From Cyclobacteriaceae bacterium (lineage in GTDB: Bacteria > Bacteroidota > Bacteroidia > Cytophagales > Cyclobacteriaceae), in the NCBI GenBank assembly GCA_021648745.1, contig JAKISE010000104.1, forward strand, positions 1 through 9,864: a stretch of 9,864 nt of DNA, in the 5' to 3' direction. A program made the translations under genes and the position numbers. This document shows, piece by piece, positions 1-6,159 of the stretch. Numbering within the stretch: position 1 is the first letter of the stretch; each line of letters starts with the position of its first letter. The notes beneath the pieces are model-generated. The model had not been told where the DNA came from and did not search any database. It saw only the letters and a program-made list of their open reading frames with translations.

Positions 1-121
1 ATATTTTCCCTTTGGGCTTTATCGAAACTTCCCTAAACTGCCTTATATTTTCTTGAATTAACCAGTTAGTCCTACAAAAATCTAAGTTGTTTATGAAAGT
101 TTCGCCTAAAGCTGACAGCAT
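1..121 (-). CDS. partial open frame at window edge, unidentified (or end of an insertion sequence)
   Basis: Reading leftwards, an ATG at 121 opens a frame of 40 codons without a stop that runs off the window; it starts MLSALGETFINN. The sequence just before the ATG contains GATAAGGA, which could serve as a ribosome binding site although it sits very close. It lies 50 bases after the stop of the histidine kinase and points the same way, so it could be a downstream gene. I do not recognise the peptide. The alternative is that bases 1-145 are the terminus of an insertion sequence: the segment 126-145, reading TTAACCTGAGTTCGGGATAA on the minus strand, contains an imperfect palindrome and vaguely resembles Bacteroidota IS termini that I remember. 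That resemblance is from memory only and weak. Too little is visible to decide. Confidence 0.3.
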   Translation of the reverse strand, partial: MLSALGETFINNLDFCRTNWLIQENIRQFREVSIKPKGKI

Positions 122-171
122 TCCTTATCCCGAACTCAGGTTAATAGCAATTCTTTGATGAATAGAGCATT

Positions 172-1950
172 TTACACGAGGTTAGGAATGTTTAAACTAA
201 AAGTTGTTCCAACATTTTCTTGAGAGGCAACAGTAATTGTACCCCTTAATTTATCGATGGTTTCCTTCACTATATAGAGCCCTAAACCGGAGCCAAATGA
301 TTTGTCGCTTGCTCGGTAAAACATATCAAATATTTTATCAACGTTGGCTGAATCAATTCCAATTCCGTTATCTGATATTTTAATACAAATTTTTTCTGTC
401 GAGGTTTCAACAGCTATTTTTATCCATGATTTTTTTGCGGCTGGGTTATGGTATTTAACTGCATTAGAAATTAAATTTTTGAGCACACTTTGTAACCTAT
501 ATTGGTCGGTTACTGCTTTTGATTTCTCGTTAAAGAAGGTAATAAGCTTTACGTTATTTGCGTTATGCATATATCGGAGCCCTTCTGCCGCAAGCTCTAT
601 TTCTTTTGCAAAATTGACTTCGACAGGGCTTATATCTACTCTTGAATTTCTTGAATGTGTTAAAATATCTTCTACAAACCCATTGAGCTTATCTATGCTC
701 CTGTCCATTAAATTCAAACTGTTATCAATCTCTTCTCTAGGAGAAAGCCGAACTAAATTAATAAGGCCTTTAACAGAAGCCAAAGGTGCTTTGATATCGT
801 GAGAAACACTATACACGAATCTATCGAGTTCTTGATTTGTTTTTTCTAACGATGAAGTTCTTTGTGAAACCGTTTTCTCTAAACTTGAATTGGCCAACTT
901 CAATTTGTCATTAGCTTGTCGTAATAAGGCTTCAGTTTTAGCCAATTCATTTGCCTGATATACTAATTTATTCTTCTGGTTTTCAATGGCAATAGTTCGT
1001 TGCTTAATTGCTTTTTCTAATGCGTTGCTTCTTTCGTCTTCTTTAATATTGCTTTTCTTACGTTCAAGTGTGTTGATAAATACATTTGAGAATAGCATCA
1101 TTGGTTTAGCAAAATCTTCTGACCAATCATCTTCTGAATTAACCTTGCCCACCAATATTAGAGCCCCATATCGCTTCCCTTCCAATAACATAGGGTTTAC
1201 TAATAAAGGACAATCATTCGTTAACCCAAAATTGGCATCACTGGTTTTTATTAGAATTGGTTCTGAGTTGTTTAATTGATAAACGGAGTTAAGTAAAAAT
1301 TTTTTTATGGGTTCTATTGAACAATACGGATTGTTAGACCTAAGAACTGAGTGCCATTCGTAGCTAATTGTACTCGATTCATCGTTAAATAACATGATAT
1401 AGGCATGTTCAGAATTTGTAAATCGGCTTATAAGCTCAAGTGATTCCTCTATTCCGCCATCAATATTACTGGCTGGCAGATTGATGAATTTGGTAGAAAT
1501 ATTAAGAAATAATTTTTCAAGGTTCAACTTGTAATTATATTTTCGCTGGGTCAGTTTGATTTCTGTTGTATCCGTAGAGGCTAAGGAGTAGCCTTTCAGA
1601 ATTTTATTGTTATCATAAACCGGGTCTATTGCAAGGTTAACGTTTCTCCTCCCATGCCTGGTTTCAAAAGTAGATTCAAAAGATACTTTGGATTTAACTT
1701 TATTTACTTCTTCTAATTTATTTTTTAGAATGATTGCATAGGCACTTGGTACAAGCAAAAATATACTCCTGCCAACAACTTCTTTTGCAGAAACGTCAAA
1801 CAACCCCTGATTAGTAAAAAGAACCCTGCCTTTGGTATCAATCATCAATACTTGCTCCGAAGTTATGCTAAATAATGATTTCCAAAAAGAGGAAGTAATA
1901 TTTACTTTTTCTTTAATATGTGACTTATACGTATCAACCAATCCTTCCAT
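172..1950 (-). CDS. PAS-GAF sensor histidine kinase, soluble
   Basis: This is a 592-residue sensor histidine kinase that autophosphorylates on histidine and should pass the phosphate to a response regulator. The order is: PAS-like domain (about 20-135), GAF-like domain (about 140-295), a long coiled coil (about 297-378, with the near-repeat Q-R-T at 317 and 363), a HisKA dimerisation domain with H-box SHDIKAPL and phospho-acceptor His384, then the HATPase_c domain. The latter has the N-box around N492/N496, G1 DNGIGI at 527-532, the F-box FDMFYRA at 541-547 and G2 GSGLGL at 553-558. All catalytic boxes are intact. I see no signal peptide, no membrane segment and no receiver domain, so it probably senses a cytoplasmic cue. 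No response regulator is encoded in the window, so its partner is elsewhere. The ATG at 1950 is chosen because a strong GGAGGGG and a TAnnTTTG box lie just upstream. The signal is unknown. Confidence 0.93.
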   Translation of the reverse strand: MEGLVDTYKSHIKEKVNITSSFWKSLFSITSEQVLMIDTKGRVLFTNQGLFDVSAKEVVGRSIFLLVPSAYAIILKNKLEEVNKVKSKVSFESTFETRHGRRNVNLAIDPVYDNNKILKGYSLASTDTTEIKLTQRKYNYKLNLEKLFLNISTKFINLPASNIDGGIEESLELISRFTNSEHAYIMLFNDESSTISYEWHSVLRSNNPYCSIEPIKKFLLNSVYQLNNSEPILIKTSDANFGLTNDCPLLVNPMLLEGKRYGALILVGKVNSEDDWSEDFAKPMMLFSNVFINTLERKKSNIKEDERSNALEKAIKQRTIAIENQKNKLVYQANELAKTEALLRQANDKLKLANSSLEKTVSQRTSSLEKTNQELDRFVYSVSHDIKAPLASVKGLINLVRLSPREEIDNSLNLMDRSIDKLNGFVEDILTHSRNSRVDISPVEVNFAKEIELAAEGLRYMHNANNVKLITFFNEKSKAVTDQYRLQSVLKNLISNAVKYHNPAAKKSWIKIAVETSTEKICIKISDNGIGIDSANVDKIFDMFYRASDKSFGSGLGLYIVKETIDKLRGTITVASQENVGTTFSLNIPNLV

Positions 1951-1957
1951 CTTTGTT

Positions 1958-1987
1958 CCCCTCCACGATAGTAACCTTGCAAAGTTA
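1958..1987 (-). promoter_or_regulatory. promoter -7 box and strong Shine-Dalgarno of the histidine kinase gene
   Basis: On the minus strand TAACTTTG (1987 to 1980) matches the Bacteroidota -7 consensus TAnnTTTG exactly and ends 29 bases before the kinase ATG. I see no clear -33 TTTG. Between it and the ATG lies GGAGGGG (1964 to 1958), a strong Shine-Dalgarno. That is uncommon in Bacteroidota, where translation starts usually lack one. The kinase therefore probably has its own transcript rather than depending on the phosphorylase operon upstream. Confidence 0.6.
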
Positions 1988-2032
1988 TTGGGTGGGGAAC
2001 TCGGGGTTTATAGGATTTTAGTCGTAGAAATA

Positions 2033-2728
2033 CTACGCTTGACCGAGGGCGAGAGTGGCCATTTTTAAGAAGTTTTTTTCTCGCTCTTCTGCACTCGCAA
2101 TCGCACCTGTAACGAGGCTATCGCTTACAGTAAGAATAGCTAAGGCTTCTACATTATGTTTGGCTGCTAATGCATAAAGGGCAGCAGATTCCATTTCAAC
2201 AGCTAAAATTCCAAAATCTGCCCATTTCTCATAATGCTTCGGGTCGTCTTGGTAAAAAATATCACTAGAAAATATTGGTCCAACTAGCACGTTTAGCCCT
2301 TCAGATTTTGCGGCCTCATAGGTTTTATGTAGCAAATTAAAACTTGCAGTAGGGGCGTAACTTGCCCCTGGGAAATAATGGTCGTTAATATTAGAATCGG
2401 TGGAGGCGGAAAGTGCAATGATTATTTCTCCTATGTTTAAATCGCCATTATACGCGCCACAAGTTCCTACTCTGATAAGCCGTTTGGCACCTAATTGAAT
2501 AAGCTCATTTACATAAATGGCCAAAGAGGGCATGCCCATTCCGGTGCCTTGGACTGAAACCCGTTTGCCATTATACAAACCCGTATAGCCTAGCATGCCA
2601 CGTACATTATTATAACATACGGCATCGGTTAAAAAGTTATCAGCAATGGCTTTTGCTCTTAGAGGATCGCCAGGTAATAAAACGGTTTCGGCAATGTCGC
2701 CTTTATTGGCAGATATATGAATACTCAT
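2033..2728 (-). CDS. deoD: purine-nucleoside phosphorylase, DeoD (hexameric) type
   Basis: This enzyme cleaves purine (deoxy)nucleosides with phosphate to free base and (deoxy)ribose-1-phosphate, in cytoplasmic purine salvage. The 231-residue product matches the NP-I/DeoD family at full length. It has His4, the phosphate-binding GDPLRAK at 20-26 (G20, R24), NNVRGMLG with R43, RVGTCGA with R86 and T89 (Ser in E. coli), the nucleoside-binding VEME at 177-180, and VSD with the catalytic-type Asp203 plus Arg216, all in register with E. coli residues one higher. The frame stays open upstream to an ATG at 2773. I chose the ATG at 2728 because MSIHISANKGD aligns with the E. coli amino terminus, and the longer start would overlap the preceding regulator gene. 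It is the last gene of a three-gene unit, 17 bases after the TetR stop. A uridine phosphorylase role is less likely given the DeoD-type NNVRGMLG and GMGMPS motifs. Confidence 0.95.
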   Translation of the reverse strand: MSIHISANKGDIAETVLLPGDPLRAKAIADNFLTDAVCYNNVRGMLGYTGLYNGKRVSVQGTGMGMPSLAIYVNELIQLGAKRLIRVGTCGAYNGDLNIGEIIIALSASTDSNINDHYFPGASYAPTASFNLLHKTYEAAKSEGLNVLVGPIFSSDIFYQDDPKHYEKWADFGILAVEMESAALYALAAKHNVEALAILTVSDSLVTGAIASAEEREKNFLKMATLALGQA

Positions 2729-2745
2729 AATTTTCGAATTGAAAT

Positions 2746-3345
2746 TTAGGGCTTTCGTAAAAAAGCCTCGCAAAGGTAAAGCAATTTGTTGTTTGGTATT
2801 TCAATACTCGAATTGGAATTTATAATTTCGTCTAGTTCTATTTTTTCTGAATGGATGATAAAATTAAAGATTTGAAGTGGAAGGTGTTGCAATAAATAAT
2901 TATCCTCAATTGAAATCTTTTTTCCTGTTAGTTCACTTGCATCCTTTATTTTAGTTTTGATTAAAACTAGAGGGTCTTTTTCTTTAAAATCGGATTGGTA
3001 TCTACTAATTAGTAAAGCGTAGCTAGGTATAGCCAAAAAGAATTTCGCTTGGATAATCACAAATCGTTCCAACCATTTATTAAAGGGATCATCATAAGTT
3101 GGAGGAGGGGAAGTTTTATTTATTACTTCTAGAAGTTTATTCTGAGCGTTTTCAACTAAGTAATTATAGAGGTCTTCCTTGTCTTCAAAATACTGGTAAA
3201 TACTACCTTTTGCCATTTTTAACTCCCCAACTAACCTAGTAATAGAAGCTCCTTCATAAGAATGTAAGGCAAATTCCTTATAAGCCATTTTAAAAAAAGC
3301 CCGTTTTTTAACTGACTTTAGGTTAAAGAATCTTTCACTCGGCAT
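2746..3345 (-). CDS. TetR/AcrR-family transcriptional regulator
   Basis: This is a 199-residue DNA-binding regulator. The amino-terminal TetR_N domain (about 11-60) is clear: the stretch FALHSYEGASITRLVGEL is followed by MAKGSIYQYFEDKEDLY, where the G-S-I-Y-Q-Y-F recognition helix and the following K-E-D-L are typical of the family. The remaining part (about 65-199) is an alpha-helical ligand and dimerisation region with no recognisable signature, so the ligand is unknown. The start codon overlaps the stop of the potassium-channel gene by one base (TAATG), which suggests translational coupling, and the purine phosphorylase gene begins 17 bases downstream. TetR proteins commonly repress their own operon, so control of the channel-regulator-phosphorylase unit is a reasonable inference. 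I found no convincing operator palindrome upstream of the channel gene. Confidence 0.9.
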   Translation of the reverse strand: MPSERFFNLKSVKKRAFFKMAYKEFALHSYEGASITRLVGELKMAKGSIYQYFEDKEDLYNYLVENAQNKLLEVINKTSPPPTYDDPFNKWLERFVIIQAKFFLAIPSYALLISRYQSDFKEKDPLVLIKTKIKDASELTGKKISIEDNYLLQHLPLQIFNFIIHSEKIELDEIINSNSSIEIPNNKLLYLCEAFLRKP

Positions 3346-4022
3346 TACCAGTCACTATCTTTTAAAAATTTACCCACGAGCATAGCCATTAAAATGGCCA
3401 TATAAAGTTGACCAGCAATGGAAACAAATATTACCACTGCCTGCCCTTGGGGGGTGTGTGGAGTAATATCGCCATAACCCAATGTAGAAAGTGTAACAAA
3501 ACTAAAATATACGGTATCGTAGCCACCGCCATAGGCAAAACTAAAATCAAAGGATGCAGGGTAAAGAAGATCAATTACATTGAACAGCATGGCACCAGAT
3601 AGCCCAAATAATAAATAGGCACCAATAGAGCCCGCAATTATTTGTGCATCCACTTTTTTGAGGCCAAACATAGTTTTGATTACTTTAAATGCCGTGGCGC
3701 TAAATAGCATAAAAAGGAGCGCTGATTTAGTGAGAGGAATAAAAAATATGCCATCCAACCTTTGGTTCAAGGTAAACCATGTAAATGCCAATGATATTAT
3801 TAATATACCAGAACCGGCAAAAATCTTATTTTCATCGCTAAAAAGAATTATTACACAACTTACAACCGTAAAAGAAGCGGCCAAATAAATGGTTAAAGTG
3901 TCCCAAAATGTATTATAAGTAAATGGAGGTAGCAATATAAAAACCACGATTGAAGCCAATAAAAAATAAAAACGCTCTTTGGAGTGCTTTGCTAGGTACC
4001 TACTTATAATTGTTTTTATCAT
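3345..4022 (-). CDS. potassium channel family protein (Ion_trans_2 pore)
   Basis: This is a 225-residue inner-membrane channel subunit. The potassium selectivity filter TLGYGD is at residues 180-185, preceded by the pore helix YFSFVTLS and followed by an inner helix at about 194-218, the arrangement of the Ion_trans_2 family. Hydrophobic segments upstream at about 17-33, 42-61, 68-84, 95-112 and 129-150 give about six membrane spans in total. There is no arginine-rich voltage sensor, and the protein ends seven residues after the inner helix (KFLKDSDW), so there is no RCK/TrkA-N or cyclic-nucleotide domain; the gating signal is not evident. It is the first gene of a unit with the TetR regulator and the phosphorylase, and its start faces the divergent lipoprotein gene across about 150 bases. 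Such proteins act as tetramers. Ion specificity is inferred from the filter. Confidence 0.92.
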   Translation of the reverse strand: MIKTIISRYLAKHSKERFYFLLASIVVFILLPPFTYNTFWDTLTIYLAASFTVVSCVIILFSDENKIFAGSGILIISLAFTWFTLNQRLDGIFFIPLTKSALLFMLFSATAFKVIKTMFGLKKVDAQIIAGSIGAYLLFGLSGAMLFNVIDLLYPASFDFSFAYGGGYDTVYFSFVTLSTLGYGDITPHTPQGQAVVIFVSIAGQLYMAILMAMLVGKFLKDSDW

Positions 4023-4133
4023 TTTCTAAGCTATCATTTCGTTTTTAGCACTTGTTTACAATTAAGTAACATTCAGCTCTTATATTTTACAATAAGGTAA
4101 ACCAAATCTACAACCTTGTTAACATCTAAGGTA

Positions 4134-4141
4134 AATCTTTG
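4134..4141 (+). promoter_or_regulatory. probable -7 box for the lipoprotein gene
   Basis: AATCTTTG matches the Bacteroidota -7 element TAnnTTTG at all but the first base and ends 28 bases before the ATG at 4170, like the boxes of the kinase and receptor genes. A TTG at 4116-4118 lies upstream but closer than the usual -33 spacing. The rest of the divergent intergenic region (4023-4133) is AT-rich, and I could not recognise the promoter for the channel gene there. Confidence 0.4.
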
Positions 4142-4169
4142 CAGTGAAATTAAAAATGAAAAAAACGAA

Positions 4170-5426
4170 ATGAAAAAATTATTTACTCTAGTAATGCTCG
4201 CAGGGATTTTTACTTTTGCAGCTTGTACCACAGAAAATGAACCATCTCCAGAAGTACTAACTTCAGAAAACGAAGTAATTTCAGGAGCGATTACTGCAAA
4301 TGCCACTTGGACTGCTGACAATATTTATGAATTGGCTTCTAAAGTTGTTGTAGAAGATGGCATTACGTTAACTATTGAAGCAGGAACAATTATAAAAGGA
4401 AGAACAGGTGTTGGTTCTTTAGCAACAGGCTTAATTATAGCTCGAGGGGGGAAATTAATTGCAGAAGGAACGGCTGCTAAACCAATTATTTTTACATCAA
4501 TTGAAGACAATATTAAAATTGGACAGTTAATGGGGTCAAATTTAACTAGTGAAGATGTTGAAAAATGGGGAGGACTTATCATGTTAGGGAAAGCTCCTAT
4601 TTCTGCTGAAAATGGAGATACAGAATCTCAAATTGAAGGAATACCTGCCAGTGATACCTTTGGTGCTTATGGTGGAGATGTTGCCAATGACAATTCTGGT
4701 TCTTTAAAATATGTATCTGTACGCCACGGAGGTGCTTTAATTGGCGATGGTAACGAAATTAACGGAATTACTTTGGGTGGTGTAGGTAATGGTACAATAA
4801 TGGATTTTATTGAGGTATATGCAACTTTAGATGATGGCATCGAGTTTTTTGGTGGAACAGTTAATGTTACCAATGTAATTATATCGCACCAACAAGACGA
4901 TGGAATAGACATAGACATGAATTATGCAGGAACAATCACTAATTTTTTAGTACAACACGGTGGTAATTCAACCGATGAAGGCTTAGAAATAGATGGCCCT
5001 GAAGGGAGCACAAATACTGCTGGTTTATTTACGCTTAAAAATGGAACTGTAAAGAGCTTAGGCGGGGCTGATGGCGGTACTCCTGCCGATTTAAAGTCGA
5101 ATGCGCAAGGCGTAATTGACAATGTAATTTTCTCAGGATATGCTGTAGGTGATGACCTGTTAAAAATTAGAGCTTCGTATCAAAACAATTGTGCAGATGC
5201 TAAAACTGATGCATTTACTCATTTAACAGATGTTACTGCTACTTTAAAAATATTGAACGCCAACTTTGGTGGAGTTAGTGTATATACTAAAGTTGACGGT
5301 TGTTCTGTTTCTACTACTGATCAAACTGCTGCAGAACAAGTTGCTATACCTAGTGTAAATGCAATAGGAGCTGACATCTCGGTTTTTGTAGATTGGACTG
5401 CTGCTTCTATCTCAGGAGAATTATAA
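4170..5426 (+). CDS. right-handed beta-helix outer-membrane lipoprotein
   Basis: This 418-residue lipoprotein has no recognisable catalytic site. MKKLFTLVMLAGIFTFAAC is a lipoprotein signal with lipobox Cys19. The mature start CTTENEPSPE is rich in acidic residues, which in Bacteroidota can direct lipoproteins to the cell surface. The rest is a chain of short hydrophobic strands with G and N turns: LTIEAGTIIKG, then KLIAEGTAAKPIIFTS, and repeats with DDGIEFFGG (about 221-229) and DDGIDID (about 243-249). This is typical of a right-handed parallel beta-helix. Two Cys near the carboxyl end (in QNNCAD and DGCSV) could form a disulfide. The frame is open to an earlier ATG at 4116, but the signal peptide fixes the start at 4170. 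I recall, without being able to check, that such lipoproteins often neighbour TonB receptors of the type at 6401, so it may be the receptor's surface partner. The ligand is unknown. Annotations such as multidrug transporter for this family are not supported by the sequence. Confidence 0.82.
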   Translation: MKKLFTLVMLAGIFTFAACTTENEPSPEVLTSENEVISGAITANATWTADNIYELASKVVVEDGITLTIEAGTIIKGRTGVGSLATGLIIARGGKLIAEGTAAKPIIFTSIEDNIKIGQLMGSNLTSEDVEKWGGLIMLGKAPISAENGDTESQIEGIPASDTFGAYGGDVANDNSGSLKYVSVRHGGALIGDGNEINGITLGGVGNGTIMDFIEVYATLDDGIEFFGGTVNVTNVIISHQQDDGIDIDMNYAGTITNFLVQHGGNSTDEGLEIDGPEGSTNTAGLFTLKNGTVKSLGGADGGTPADLKSNAQGVIDNVIFSGYAVGDDLLKIRASYQNNCADAKTDAFTHLTDVTATLKILNANFGGVSVYTKVDGCSVSTTDQTAAEQVAIPSVNAIGADISVFVDWTAASISGEL

Positions 5427-5465
5427 AAAACGTTAGGTTACACAAAATTAAGTTTTTGGATGGAT

Positions 5466-5496
5466 GGGGTGTCGAAAGATGCCCTTTTCTTTTTTT
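5466..5496 (+). terminator. rho-independent terminator of the lipoprotein gene
   Basis: GGGTGTC (5467-5473) and GATGCCC (5478-5484) form a 7-bp stem with two G-U pairs around a GAAA tetraloop, followed by TTTTCTTTTTTT (5485-5496). It starts 40 bases after the lipoprotein stop, so the lipoprotein transcript probably ends before the repeat region and the receptor gene. Confidence 0.8.
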
Positions 5497-5541
5497 ATGG
5501 ACTATTGCCAGAGCTTCTTATTTCAACTTAAAACCCTATAC

Positions 5542-5572
5542 CCACTTTTGCTGGGCTTATGCTGGCATCCTC
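5542..5572 (-). repeat. degenerate inverted copy of palindromic repeat R
   Basis: Read on the minus strand, this segment has the outer frame of repeat R: GGATGCC at one end and AAAGTGG at the other. The centre has diverged and no longer forms a clean 7-bp stem. By hand alignment about 21 of 31 positions match the reverse complement of 5581-5610. It faces the first intact R copy across 8 bases, so GGCATCC (5564-5570) and GGATGCC (5583-5589) form an inverted repeat. Confidence 0.55.
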
Positions 5573-5580
5573 TAAAAAAA

Positions 5581-5610
5581 GGGGATGCCGCAACAGGTGC
5601 GGCAAAGTGG
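5581..5610 (+). repeat. palindromic repeat R, copy 1
   Basis: The 30-base repeat has a conserved frame GGGGATGCC...GGCAAAGTGG. Its core TGCCGCA-ACAGG-TGCGGCA (5586-5604) is a perfect 7-bp stem with a 5-base loop. It is identical to copy 2 at 6030-6059. On the minus strand the hairpin is followed after five bases by seven T residues (5580-5574), so it may also terminate the nuclease transcript, whose stop is at 5635. Confidence 0.85.
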
Positions 5611-5631
5611 TAATTATAAATTTTAGAAAAT

Positions 5632-5648
5632 ACTTTATACTATAAAGT
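5632..5648. repeat. 17-base perfect palindrome over the nuclease stop codon
   Basis: ACTTTATA-C-TATAAAGT is a perfect 8-bp inverted repeat with a single central base; it spans the stop codon of the GIY-YIG gene. It is kept unchanged in the truncated copy at 6080-6096. It is AT-rich, so chance is possible. Confidence 0.5.
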
Positions 5649-5925
5649 CATTATACAAATCTCTCCAAGTAGAGTTCATCTTATTAATTAAATTTTTCTT
5701 CCATAAACTACGGTATCTTTTTAACTGCTTTTCTCTATGCAATGCCTCTTGCATATCTCCAAATTCTTCATAATATAAAAGTTTATTGCAGTTATACTTA
5801 TAACTAAATCCTTTTACAACTTTTAATTTGTGTTCTTCAATTCGTCTGCCTAAGTCATTTGTGAATCCAGTATAGAAAACGGTGTAATGTTGGTTAGAGA
5901 TGATATAGACGTAATATTTTTTCAT
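5635..5925 (-). CDS. GIY-YIG nuclease, UPF0213/YhbQ-like, embedded in palindromic repeats
   Basis: This is a 96-residue single-domain GIY-YIG endonuclease-like protein. The two catalytic-core strands are YVYIIS (about 5-10, GIY motif variant) and YTGFTNDLGRR (about 18-28, YIG motif variant with the conserved Arg), followed by EEHK. The family's closing part contains YYEEFGDMQEALHREKQLK with the metal-binding Glu, then W-KK-LI and MN-xW-DLY. The family usually has about 80-100 residues, so it is full length. Stand-alone members of this family are common, and their substrates are mostly unknown. There is no DNA-binding domain beyond the core and no host intron. The gene is read against its neighbours and sits inside palindromic repeats R and L. 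The last 24 codons and the flanking R repeat recur at 6030-6159. This suggests the gene travels with the repeats as one element. Confidence 0.88.
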   Translation of the reverse strand: MKKYYVYIISNQHYTVFYTGFTNDLGRRIEEHKLKVVKGFSYKYNCNKLLYYEEFGDMQEALHREKQLKRYRSLWKKNLINKMNSTWRDLYNDFIV

Positions 5926-5944
5926 TCATTGTACATATTTATTT

Positions 5945-6022
5945 ACAATATAAGAAGTTGTCAACTATATTCCTATTCGCAATTATCCCCAGATTTATTC
6001 TGGGGTCTCCGTTTTGGTCTTT
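5945..6022 (+). repeat. repeat L with spacer, copy 1
   Basis: The segment begins TACAATATAAGAAGTTG and carries GCAATTAT before the hairpin CCCCAGA-TTTAT-TCTGGGG (5987-6005), a perfect 7-bp stem with a 5-base loop. A linker TCTCCGTTTTGGTCTTT then leads into repeat R copy 2. The same order recurs at 6158-6240 with many substitutions. It contains the presumed upstream region of the nuclease gene, which reads away from it on the minus strand. Confidence 0.75.
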
Positions 6023-6029
6023 AAAAAAA

Positions 6030-6059
6030 GGGGATGCCGCAACAGGTGCGGCAAAGTGG
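6030..6059 (+). repeat. palindromic repeat R, copy 2
   Basis: This copy is identical over all 30 bases to copy 1. Its 7-bp stem with 5-base loop lies at 6035-6053. It closes the first unit and opens the second, truncated one. Confidence 0.85.
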
Positions 6060-6082
6060 TAATTATAAATTTAGAAAATACT

Positions 6083-6159
6083 TTATACTATAAAGTCATT
6101 ATACAAATCTCTCCAAGTAGGGTTCATCTCATTAATTAAATTTTTCTTCCATAAACTAC
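6083..6159 (-). pseudogene. truncated GIY-YIG nuclease gene (last 24 codons only)
   Basis: Bases 6022-6159 match 5573-5711 with only two substitutions and one single-base deletion; the deletion lies just downstream of the stop. They cover repeat R plus the last 24 codons and stop of the nuclease gene. The remnant then joins directly to the sequence that lies upstream of the nuclease start in the intact unit (TACAATGTAAGAAG against TACAATATAAGAAG). The break is at a shared TAC, so about 235 bases including the start codon and both GIY-YIG catalytic motifs are missing. It cannot encode a nuclease. Both substitutions change residues, giving NEMNPTW where the intact gene has NKMNSTW. Confidence 0.85.

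Noticed and set aside
344..802. Plus-strand open frame of 152 codons opposite the histidine kinase
   Set aside because: It lies wholly within a well-supported kinase gene on the other strand and has no recognisable domain.
2023..2037. Hairpin CGTAG-AAATA-CTACG over the deoD stop as a terminator
   Set aside because: It has only five stem pairs and no T-run on the minus strand, so terminator function is not supported.
2729..2773. Longer start for the purine phosphorylase at 2773
   Set aside because: It would overlap the TetR gene and add 15 residues absent from the DeoD family.
4116..4169. Longer start for the beta-helix lipoprotein at 4116
   Set aside because: The extra 18 residues would precede a perfect lipoprotein signal peptide, and the probable -7 box lies inside this stretch.
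5635..5925. Homing endonuclease of a group I intron or UvrC/SLX1-type repair nuclease
   Set aside because: The protein is only the GIY-YIG core, with no DNA-binding extension, no UvrC or RING-type domain and no intron structure around it.
5926..5970. TTGACA on the minus strand upstream of the nuclease as an E. coli-type -35 box
   Set aside because: Bacteroidota use a different primary sigma consensus, the matching -10 is weak (TAAATA), and the motif is lost in the second copy.
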